Assembly (NCBI GenBank): GCA_900544705.1
Contig: UQWH01000008.1
Location: 1-52,522, forward strand
Source: an uncultured Eubacteriales bacterium
GTDB lineage: Bacteria; Bacillota; Clostridia; Oscillospirales; Oscillospiraceae
DNA length: 52,522 nucleotides
Direction of reading: 5' to 3'
Made by a program: the position numbers and the translations under genes
The notes under the pieces: model-generated
Told to the model about the DNA's origin: nothing
Database searches by the model: none
The model's input: the letters and a program-made list of their open reading frames with translations, nothing else
In this document: in pieces, positions 46,311 to 52,522 of the stretch
How positions within the stretch are numbered: position 1 is the stretch's first letter
Layout: every line of letters begins with the position of its first letter

Positions 46311-46360
46311 AAAAACCTCCCAAATTCAGCAGGGTAAACATCTCCACAATAATCCTTTTT

Positions 46361-46389
46361 AGTATACCACAATTGCCCCCTTCTGGCAA
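46361..46389 (-). promoter_or_regulatory. SigmaA promoter of murB-whiA-dnaE
   Basis: On the minus strand TTGCCA (46384-46389), 17-bp spacer, TATACT (46361-46366). The -35 coincides with the left outer arm of a roughly 100-bp imperfect palindrome. Confidence 0.8.
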
Positions 46390-46485
46390 CGCTTTTCCGG
46401 CAGAAAACTTCATGCACGAGCACCGCATCACAAAGATGCACAAATGCCGGTGCATGAAGTTTTTTGTGCATCCTTTCCGGTTGCC
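46385..46485. repeat. Imperfect ~100-bp palindrome upstream of murB
   Basis: Central perfect 14-bp arms AAAACTTCATGCAC (46404-46417) and GTGCATGAAGTTTT (46450-46463) enclose an inner GCATC/GATGC pair. The flanks repeat TTTCCGG, and the outer ends are GGCAAC (46385-46390) and GTTGCC (46480-46485). No open frame. It could be a terminator for hprK read-through, an operator, or a degenerate small repeat element. Confidence 0.6.
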
Positions 46486-46516
46486 CCGCAGGGGCGAGGA
46501 AATGGCACATTCCTTA

Positions 46517-46575
46517 TTTTGCTATGCTTTTGCATAGCAAAAGCCGCGGCAGAACCGAAACCGATTCTGCCGCGG
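46517..46575 (-). terminator. Tandem terminator hairpins after hprK
   Basis: CCGCGGCAGAA (46544-46554)/TTCTGCCGCGG (46565-46575), then TTTTGCTATGC (46517-46527)/GCATAGCAAAA (46532-46542); both are perfect 11-bp stems, 11 bp past the hprK stop. Confidence 0.75.
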
Positions 46576-46585
46576 GAAATGAGTT

Positions 46586-47536
46586 TTAAAAACTCTGGCC
46601 GACATTCTGATCAAAATGCCGATTGATCTGCTCGGTGAACTCCGCCGCCGCGTTGTAGCCCATTTTCTTCTGGCGGTTGTTCATCGCGGCGATCTCCAGA
46701 ATGATCGCCAGGTTTCTGCCCGGCTTGATGGGGATGGTGATCGCCGGGACCTTGACGCCCAGAAGATCCATGTACTGATCCTCCAGACCAAGGCGGTCAT
46801 AGATCTGCTCCGGGCTCCATGGAACGATATTGATGACCAGATTGATCGCCGTTTCGTTCTTGATGGAGGCCATGCCAAACAGCTTTGCGACGTTGATCAC
46901 GCCGATGCCGCGGATCTCAATATAGTTCCGGATCAGCTCGGGCGCGGTGCCGATCAGGGAGTTGTCCGCGATCTTGCGGATCTCCACGGCGTCGTCCGCG
47001 ATCAAGCGGTGCCCGCGCTTGAGAAGCTCCGCCGCGGCTTCGCTCTTGCCGATGCCGCTCTCGCCCATCAGCAGCAGGCCCTCGCCGTAGACCTCGACCA
47101 GCACGCCGTGGCGCGCGATGCGCGGCGCGAGCGCGTTTTTCAGATAGGTGATCAGACTGGAAACGACATAAGACGTGGATTCCAGACAACGCAGGATGGT
47201 AATGTCATATTTCTTAGCCATCTCCATGCACTCCGGCATGGGCTCGATGTTTCTGGCGAAAATCAGCGCCGGGATCTTATGAGAGAACAGCTCCCCGAAG
47301 ATCGCCTCCAGACGCTCATGGCTGAGCGTGCGCAGATAGGTCGACTCCGCGTTGCCGATGACCTGCAAGCGCAGCGGCTCAAAATGATTGAAGAAGCCCG
47401 TAAGCTGCAAGCCGGGACGCATGACCTCCTCGACCATCAGCTGCACCTTGTCATAGTTCGTCGCTTCGTAGCTGATGGTCAGATTGAATTCATCCACAAG
47501 CTGCCGCAGCGGAACGCTGTATGAGTTCATCGGCAT
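46586..47536 (-). CDS. hprK: HPr kinase/phosphorylase
   Basis: 316 residues. Phosphorylates HPr at Ser46 to control carbon catabolite repression in Firmicutes. The N-terminal domain is followed by the P-loop GESGIGKS (about residue 155), DDAVEI, and the family signature IEIRGIGVINVAKLFG. The ATG at 47536 (MPMNSY) has GGAGG seven bases upstream; the ATG at 47557 lies before that site and lacks its own. Monocistronic with its own promoter. Confidence 0.96.
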   Translation of the reverse strand: MPMNSYSVPLRQLVDEFNLTISYEATNYDKVQLMVEEVMRPGLQLTGFFNHFEPLRLQVIGNAESTYLRTLSHERLEAIFGELFSHKIPALIFARNIEPMPECMEMAKKYDITILRCLESTSYVVSSLITYLKNALAPRIARHGVLVEVYGEGLLLMGESGIGKSEAAAELLKRGHRLIADDAVEIRKIADNSLIGTAPELIRNYIEIRGIGVINVAKLFGMASIKNETAINLVINIVPWSPEQIYDRLGLEDQYMDLLGVKVPAITIPIKPGRNLAIILEIAAMNNRQKKMGYNAAAEFTEQINRHFDQNVGQSF

Positions 47537-47571
47537 GGTAGTTCCTCCAGTTCTCATCGGTTCTGTTTTAT

Positions 47572-47600
47572 ATTATAGTCGATTTTCCACGTTTTCGCAA
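47572..47600 (-). promoter_or_regulatory. SigmaA promoter of hprK
   Basis: On the minus strand TTGCGA (47595-47600), 17 bp, TATAAT (47572-47577). Confidence 0.8.
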
Positions 47601-47648
47601 CCATTCCCGCGGATTCTGAAAAAAATATATTTTTTTGTAAATTTTCTC

Positions 47649-47677
47649 TTGCTTTTCTGGTAAAACTCTGATATTAT
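47649..47677 (+). promoter_or_regulatory. SigmaA promoter of rpmB
   Basis: TTGCTT (47649-47654), 17 bp, TATTAT (47672-47677). The leader is about 60 nt. Confidence 0.8.
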
Positions 47678-47743
47678 ACATAGCGGTGTCTTGCGGCACC
47701 GGTCATTTTGAACGATTTCTATAACGATTGGAGGTGCAGCAAT

Positions 47744-47932
47744 TTGGCAAAGTGCGATATTTGCGGCAAGGGCGTAACGTTCGGCATTAAGGTTTCCCAT
47801 TCTCACAGACGCTCCAACAGAGCTTGGAAGCCCAACGTTAAACGTGTAAAAGCAATCGTTGACGGTTCCCCCCGCCATGTATACGTCTGTACAAGATGCC
47901 TCCGTTCCAACAAGGTCGAGCGCGCAATCTGA
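47744..47932 (+). CDS. rpmB: 50S ribosomal protein L28
   Basis: 62 residues reading (M)AKCDICGKGVTFG, VSHSHRRSNRAWKPNV, and VYVCTRCLRSNKVERAI. The two CxxC pairs mark the zinc-binding (C+) form of L28. Start is TTG at 47744, nine bases after GGAGG; an ATG at 47708 would add 12 residues that do not belong to the family. Single gene. Confidence 0.96.
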   Translation: MAKCDICGKGVTFGIKVSHSHRRSNRAWKPNVKRVKAIVDGSPRHVYVCTRCLRSNKVERAI

Positions 47933-48021
47933 TTTCTGTGCAGGCCGGCTGCGATCCGATTCGACAAATGCGAATTTCTCCCTGACGCCATGCGCCGGGG
48001 AGTTCGTGTTTTTGTGCATAA

Positions 48022-48060
48022 AAAGAGGAAGGGCAAAGTCCTTCCTCTTTATTTTTATTT
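48022..48060. terminator. Bidirectional terminator between rpmB and gtrA
   Basis: AAAGAGGAAGG (48022-48032)/CCTTCCTCTTT (48040-48050), 11-bp stem, with ATTTTTATTT after it on the plus strand. The minus-strand gene ends at 48055, inside its T-rich side. Confidence 0.85.
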
Positions 48061-48471
48061 TTTCGCTTCCCGCGTGTCAATGCTCTTGCGAAAGACCACG
48101 AAGCGGTCATAGAGAAATTCCAGCACGAAATTCAGAACCATGTTGATGCCCGTCACGAGGTATTCGTTCCACTGCTGCACACCGGTCAGCCAGTGCTCCA
48201 GCCAGGTAGATGCCGGCGTAAACACGCAGTAAAACGCCAACACCAGCAGCATTGCCACCGGGACATTCCCCGCCGACTGGAAGGTAAAGCGCCGGTTGAG
48301 CGTGAAGTTCCACACCACGGACAGCAGCAGCGCGATCAGATAGCTGACCCAGTAGTCCAGATGCGCCAGCTCGTTGAGCAGCGTAAAGGACGCGATCTGC
48401 ACCAGTCCCGCCGAAACGGAAAACAACAAAAACTTGACAGAGCGCAGCAGCTCCTTCTTTTGTTTGTTCAT
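48055..48471 (-). CDS. GtrA-family membrane protein
   Basis: 138 residues with four TM helices. The GtrA/DPMS pattern is visible in FSVSAGLVQIASFTLLNE, VSYLIALLLSVVWNFTLNRRFTF and VLNFVLEFLYDRFVVF. Such proteins are thought to help flip or synthesise polyprenyl-linked sugars. AAGGAG precedes the ATG at 48471, 11 bases after the gpsA stop. Confidence 0.88.
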   Translation of the reverse strand: MNKQKKELLRSVKFLLFSVSAGLVQIASFTLLNELAHLDYWVSYLIALLLSVVWNFTLNRRFTFQSAGNVPVAMLLVLAFYCVFTPASTWLEHWLTGVQQWNEYLVTGINMVLNFVLEFLYDRFVVFRKSIDTREAKK

Positions 48472-48482
48472 CGCCCCGCTCC

Positions 48483-49484
48483 TTATCGCGCCCACTCGGC
48501 GTTTTCGGTTTCGCAGGTTTTCTGGCGGCGCATCAGGTGATGGATCGTCTCGCGCGCATCCGCACCGCAGTAGAGCACATCATAAGCCGCCTGCGTGATG
48601 GGCATTTCCACACCGTGCTTCTGCGCCAGTTCCCACGCCGACTGCGCGGCATAATAGCCCTCGACCACCGCGCCGACCTGACGCATGGCCTCCTGCACGC
48701 TGAGTCCCTGGCCGATCAGGATGCCCGCGCGGCGATTGCGCGAGTGCATGGAGGTACAGGTGACGATCAGATCGCCCACACCGGCAAGGCCGGCCAGCGT
48801 TTCGCGCTGCGCGCCCAGCACCATGCCGAGCCTTGCGACCTCCGCAAGGCCGCGCGTCATCAGAAGCGCCCTGGTATTATCCCCGTAGCCCATGCCGTCG
48901 CAGACGCCCGCGCACAGCGCAATGACGTTCTTGAACGCCGCGCCAAGCTCCACGCCCACAGGGTCGGGGCTGGTATAGACGCGCAGGGTATCGCACATAA
49001 AGGCAGCCTGCACCTGCTCGGCAAGCGCGCGGTTTTTGCAGGCGGCGACGACGCCCGTAGGGATCTGACGGCTGACCTCCTCCGCGTGAGAAGGCCCAGA
49101 GAGCACCACGACCTCGCGGCCCGTTTCCTGCGAAACGATCTCAGACATCCGGCAGCCGCTTCCCTCTTCAATGCCCTTGGTCACGGACACCGGCACGATT
49201 CCCTCCGGCAGCACCGGCGCAAAGCGCTTTGCCGTCTGGCGCACGGCAAAGGAGGGCGTCGCAAACACGGCCATTTCCTTTCCCTGCGCGTCCGCCGGGT
49301 CGCTGGTGAAGTGAAGCTCCTTCGGGAGCGGAACACCGGGCAGATAGGGGTTTTCCAGCTTTTCCGCAAGCAGTGCGCTTTCTTCGGCGCTGTGCGACCA
49401 CAAAGTCACATCATGCCCGTTGCGCAGCAGGAGTAGCGCCAGCGCCGTTCCCCAGCCGCCGCTGCCGATCACAATAATTTGCAT
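48483..49484 (-). CDS. gpsA: Glycerol-3-phosphate dehydrogenase [NAD(P)+]
   Basis: 333 residues. N-terminal Rossmann GSGGWGTALA, SVTKGIE, LSGPSHAEEV, catalytic Lys in GAAFKNVIALCAGVCDG, and AGVGDLIVTCTS near the C-terminal helical domain. Makes sn-glycerol-3-phosphate from DHAP for phospholipid synthesis. Follows plsY after 9 bp, so substrate maker and first acyltransferase are co-expressed. Confidence 0.97.
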   Translation of the reverse strand: MQIIVIGSGGWGTALALLLLRNGHDVTLWSHSAEESALLAEKLENPYLPGVPLPKELHFTSDPADAQGKEMAVFATPSFAVRQTAKRFAPVLPEGIVPVSVTKGIEEGSGCRMSEIVSQETGREVVVLSGPSHAEEVSRQIPTGVVAACKNRALAEQVQAAFMCDTLRVYTSPDPVGVELGAAFKNVIALCAGVCDGMGYGDNTRALLMTRGLAEVARLGMVLGAQRETLAGLAGVGDLIVTCTSMHSRNRRAGILIGQGLSVQEAMRQVGAVVEGYYAAQSAWELAQKHGVEMPITQAAYDVLYCGADARETIHHLMRRQKTCETENAEWAR

Positions 49485-49493
49485 GTCACGATC

Positions 49494-50111
49494 TCACTTT
49501 CGTTGCGATTTTCTCAGATAGGTCTTGCTCTCCTGCCCATGCAGCAGACGCACAATGTTGGTCCTGTGCATAAAAAGCGCCAGCAGCGCCACCCATACGC
49601 CAAGCAGGGCGATGGGCATCCGGTCGCGGAAGAAAATCAGAAATGCGGCGGCATAGCCGAGCGCCGCAACGACCGAACCGAGAGAGACAAGATGTGTTGT
49701 AAGGTAAAGAATTAAAAAGACGGAAAACAGGATCGCAAAGATGCGCCAGTCCATCATCAAAGCCAGCGTTCCGGCGCAGACGATGCCCTTTCCGCCATGG
49801 AATTTATAGAATACGGGGAAAATATGTCCCATCTGCGCCGCCGTACCGGCGACCATCTTGCCGAGCGCCGGGTCTGCGGGCAGCAGCCACAGGCCGATCA
49901 GGCAGGCAATCACCGTCTTTGCCACGTCGATCGCCGCCACGAGGAAGGTCGCCCGACCACCGTAGTTGCGCAAATAGTTGGTCAGTCCGGCATTGCCGCT
50001 GCCCTTGCTGCGCACGTCGTCCTTCATCAGCGCATGCGACACCACGATCGCGCCGTTTACCCCGCCGAGCAGATAGCCTGCGACCACGCAGAGGGCAATT
50101 CTCCAGACCAT
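49494..50111 (-). CDS. plsY: Acyl-phosphate--glycerol-3-phosphate acyltransferase PlsY
   Basis: 205-residue membrane protein with about five TM helices. Three family motifs: the first, RSKGSGNAGLTNYLR; the second, KFHGGKGI; and the third, HRTNIVRLL. Transfers acyl from acyl-phosphate to glycerol-3-phosphate. The gene lies two bases after der and before gpsA. Confidence 0.96.
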   Translation of the reverse strand: MVWRIALCVVAGYLLGGVNGAIVVSHALMKDDVRSKGSGNAGLTNYLRNYGGRATFLVAAIDVAKTVIACLIGLWLLPADPALGKMVAGTAAQMGHIFPVFYKFHGGKGIVCAGTLALMMDWRIFAILFSVFLILYLTTHLVSLGSVVAALGYAAAFLIFFRDRMPIALLGVWVALLALFMHRTNIVRLLHGQESKTYLRKSQRK

Positions 50112-50113
50112 GC

Positions 50114-51442
50114 TTATTCCTCCTTGTCGCCCTTCTGCCGGATCGTGATCTTGATCGGCGTTCCTTCCAATCCAAACACCGCGCGGATCTGATTTTCCAG
50201 ATAGCGCTGATAGGAAAAATGGAACAGCCGCGCATCGTTGCAGAAAATCACGAAATGCGGCGGCTTGACGCCGACCTGCGTCATATAGTAGATCTTCAGG
50301 CGGCGGCCCTTGTCCGTGGGCGGCTGTACACGTGCCGTCGCATCCTCCAGAATGTTGTTGAGCATCCCGGTGGTGATGCGCATGGCGCTCTGATTGGCGA
50401 CAATGTTGATCAGCTCAAAGAGTTTATTTACCCGCTGGCCCGTCAGCGCGGAAATGAACAGCACCGGCGCATAGGTCATATAGCCCAGATCCTGACGGAT
50501 CTTCGCCGTCATCTCGTTCATGGTGTTCGTTTCCTTCTCGAGCATATCCCACTTGTTGACGACGATGATGCTGGCCTTTCCCGCCTCGTGTGCCAGTCCG
50601 GCGATCTTGGTGTCCTGCTCTGTCACGCCCTCGTTGGCGTCGATCAGGATCAGGCAGACGTCCGCGCGGTCGATGGCTGCGATAGAGCGCATATTGGAAT
50701 ATTTTTCGATGGCATCGTCCACCTTGGACTTGCGGCGCATCCCGGCCGTGTCGATGAAGCGATACTTGCCGAATTCGTTTTCAAACAGGCTGTCGATGGC
50801 ATCGCGGGTCGTACCGGCGACGTCGGAAACGATCACGCGCTCCTGCCCCAGGATTCGGTTCAGCAGGCTGGACTTGCCGACATTCGGCTTGCCGACGATG
50901 GCAACATTGATGATCTCGCCCTCGTCCTCGTCCTCGCTCTCCTCCGGGAAATGCGCCACGCACCAGTCCAGAAGGTCGCCCGTTCCGTGGCCGTGGACTG
51001 CGGAGACCTCGATCGGGTCACCCAGCCCCAGCGCATAGAATTCATAGACGTTCGGGTCGGTCATGCCGACGGAATCGCACTTGTTGACCGCCAGACACAC
51101 TGGCTTCCTGCTCCGCAGGAGCATGGATGCCACATCCTGATCAGCGGCGGTCACGCCGGTCTTGACGTCCGTGACCATAACGATCACATCCGCCGTCTCA
51201 ATGGCGATCTCCGCCTGACGGCGCATGAATTTCAGCATTTCGCTGTCCGTATTCGGCTCGATGCCGCCGGTGTCCACCAGTTCAAATTCCCTGCCGTTCC
51301 AGTCGCAGGCGCCGTAGATCCGGTCGCGGGTCACGCCCGGCGTGTCCTCGACGATGGCCGTTCTGCGGCCGGTCAGCTTGTTAAACAGCATCGACTTTCC
51401 CACATTCGGCCGGCCAACAATCGCAACAAGCGGTTTGCTCAT
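50114..51442 (-). CDS. der: Ribosome-assembly GTPase Der
   Basis: 442 residues with two tandem GTPase domains: G1 GRPNVGKS (10-17) with DTPGVTRD, and a second GKPNVGKS with DVAGTTRDAID and NKWD. A C-terminal KH-like domain (VFGLEGTPIKITIR) follows. Required for 50S maturation. An acidic Glu/Asp linker joins the two G domains. GAGGAGG precedes the ATG. Downstream plsY-gpsA is a common Clostridia order. Confidence 0.97.
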   Translation of the reverse strand: MSKPLVAIVGRPNVGKSMLFNKLTGRRTAIVEDTPGVTRDRIYGACDWNGREFELVDTGGIEPNTDSEMLKFMRRQAEIAIETADVIVMVTDVKTGVTAADQDVASMLLRSRKPVCLAVNKCDSVGMTDPNVYEFYALGLGDPIEVSAVHGHGTGDLLDWCVAHFPEESEDEDEGEIINVAIVGKPNVGKSSLLNRILGQERVIVSDVAGTTRDAIDSLFENEFGKYRFIDTAGMRRKSKVDDAIEKYSNMRSIAAIDRADVCLILIDANEGVTEQDTKIAGLAHEAGKASIIVVNKWDMLEKETNTMNEMTAKIRQDLGYMTYAPVLFISALTGQRVNKLFELINIVANQSAMRITTGMLNNILEDATARVQPPTDKGRRLKIYYMTQVGVKPPHFVIFCNDARLFHFSYQRYLENQIRAVFGLEGTPIKITIRQKGDKEE

Positions 51443-51475
51443 AGTATAAAATCCTCCTCTGGCAGCGCGGCGCGT

Positions 51476-52276
51476 TCAGCGCTTTTCCAGCGCAAAGGCC
51501 TGCCACAGCGCTTGCAATTCAGGCAGCCATGCCGCTGCATCCATATTCTCCGTTTCTTCCCGTGTCAGGGACTTCCACCCCAGACGCACCGCATAGCGCT
51601 CCTGCCCGACAAAAGCGGCGTCCGCCGCGGCCAGATATTCCTGCTCGCTGAACTCGTCGCCGCCCGCGTCATAATAGGTCGCCGTCGGCTCCTCAGAGTC
51701 CGGCGAATAGACCTTCCGGGCGCTGGCAAGCGGCTCGGTCTGCACGCTGCCGCCGGAAAGCATCAGCGCATACAGAACCTCGTCCGACTCCGCCGCGCCC
51801 TGCCGGATATCGTCGGTGAAGAGATAACGGTAGACCTGTCCGTCAAAATAGGCAGTCGTTTCGCGCACGCCGACGAGATCAGGCTGATTGTCCTCCGAAA
51901 GAGCGGAAGCATCGCACAGCTTCACACCGTCCAGCGCTTCGCTGACCTCCCAGATATCCGTCCGGGAAAACATCCCGGTGCCGCTGCAAATCGTCACCAG
52001 AACCTCCAGCCTGCCGTTCTGGTCAAGATCGGCCACACAGTAGCTGTAGTTGCCCATGGGGTCGGTTTTGACCCAATGGGCATAGGTGTCCGCAAATAGC
52101 CGGAGCTGCGCATCATAATCCGGCGCGGGTTCTGTTGGCTCCGTGGTCACGGATGGCAAGCCGCTTTTCTGCGGCGTACTGCTCTCCGGAACCGGCGTTT
52201 CAGGCGAGGCAGCACAGGCCGCCAGAAGCAGCAGAAGCGCTGCCGCAAGCATCAGGGAAAGGAATCTCTTTTTCAT
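51476..52276 (-). CDS. Putative lipoprotein of unknown function
   Basis: 266 residues with a lipoprotein signal peptide (LLLLLAACA, Cys21). A Pro/Ser/Thr/Glu linker (about 22-55) and a soluble domain follow. VADLDQNGRLEVLVTI resembles an FG-GAP-like loop, as in the lipoprotein at 39632-40948. No catalytic motif recognised. CGGAGG precedes the ATG. der begins 33 bp downstream, so this may be the first gene of the der operon. Confidence 0.78.
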   Translation of the reverse strand: MKKRFLSLMLAAALLLLLAACAASPETPVPESSTPQKSGLPSVTTEPTEPAPDYDAQLRLFADTYAHWVKTDPMGNYSYCVADLDQNGRLEVLVTICSGTGMFSRTDIWEVSEALDGVKLCDASALSEDNQPDLVGVRETTAYFDGQVYRYLFTDDIRQGAAESDEVLYALMLSGGSVQTEPLASARKVYSPDSEEPTATYYDAGGDEFSEQEYLAAADAAFVGQERYAVRLGWKSLTREETENMDAAAWLPELQALWQAFALEKR

Positions 52277-52306
52277 TCAAACCTCCGTGGCCAAAATGTT
52301 TCTACT

Positions 52307-52335
52307 ATTATTGCACAAATACGCCATTTTTTCAA
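52307..52335 (-). promoter_or_regulatory. Probable promoter of the lipoprotein/der operon
   Basis: On the minus strand TTGAAA (52330-52335), 17 bp, AATAAT (52307-52312). Confidence 0.6.
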
Positions 52336-52467
52336 GCGAAATAAAAGAAAAGAACAACGGCACCGCTTTCAGCGGCTGCAAGGAATGACCGCTTCCCTGC
52401 GCGGCAAACAAAAAAGCAATCAAAAAAGGGATCGTTCCCCATAAATAAAAATATTTCAATTTTACTG

Positions 52468-52495
52468 TTGCAAAAATAAAATCCTGTGGTATACT
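52468..52495 (+). promoter_or_regulatory. Promoter reading out of the window
   Basis: TTGCAA (52468-52473), 16 bp, TATACT (52490-52495) with a TG extension. The downstream AAAGGAG suggests that a gene starts just beyond the window end. The rest of 52277-52522 holds nothing else recognisable. Confidence 0.65.
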
Positions 52496-52522
52496 GTAGG
52501 CAAAGGAGCTGCCGACGAACGG

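Overview
The window is a GC-rich bacterial chromosome segment that is almost entirely coding. It reads as a spore-forming-lineage Clostridia (Firmicutes), most like the gut Oscillospiraceae. The support is hprK, whiA, a cysteine T-box, a YqhQ/DUF1385 protein, an E. coli-type DnaE, a lone Spo0A-type DNA-binding protein with TGTCGAA boxes, Shine-Dalgarno sites of the AAGGAGG type and TTGACA/TATAAT promoters. The genus cannot be fixed from sequence alone. No tRNA, rRNA, CRISPR, prophage or transposase gene was seen.

Layout. 1-6.5 kb (minus strand): an AI-2E-type permease, then an ABC export operon (adaptor lipoprotein, ATPase, second adaptor, FtsX/MacB-like permease). 6.5-9.5 kb: murC, an RluA-type pseudouridine synthase and, divergently, a small HMA metal chaperone and a one-TM protein. 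9.45-9.73 kb: a cluster of nested hairpins, one also present at the window start. 9.7-14.1 kb (minus): a DHHW/MBOAT pair for probable O-acetylation of a surface polymer, and an AGCS sodium:amino acid symporter. 14.2-22.6 kb: a DivIVA-like coiled-coil protein, a stand-alone Spo0A C-terminal-domain protein, then a purine-related group: an 8-oxoguanine-deaminase-like amidohydrolase, a DUF362 ferredoxin-like protein, ssnA and ygfK. ssnA is preceded by a structured leader ending in an intrinsic terminator. 22.7-25.2 kb: asnA-asnS.

25.6-52.3 kb is nearly all minus strand housekeeping. A Cys T-box leads cysE-cysS-polA-rimI-tsaD. A long run starts at a lipoprotein gene (about 40.95 kb) and goes through a response regulator, histidine kinase, DUF1385, prmC, recA, recX, rimO and pgsA. 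Then come murB-whiA-dnaE, hprK, rpmB (plus strand) and lipoprotein-der-plsY-gpsA-gtrA.

The main points of interest are: the uncharacterised leader RNA and palindrome at ssnA; the Spo0A_C-only gene with 0A boxes in its own promoter; the T-box that appears to put DNA polymerase I and TsaD under tRNA-Cys control; the two-adaptor ABC operon, one adaptor with an inserted domain in its coiled coil; and the repeated hairpin elements. Starts were chosen by ribosome-binding-site spacing and often differ from the longest open frame. All functional calls rest on motif recognition without database searches.
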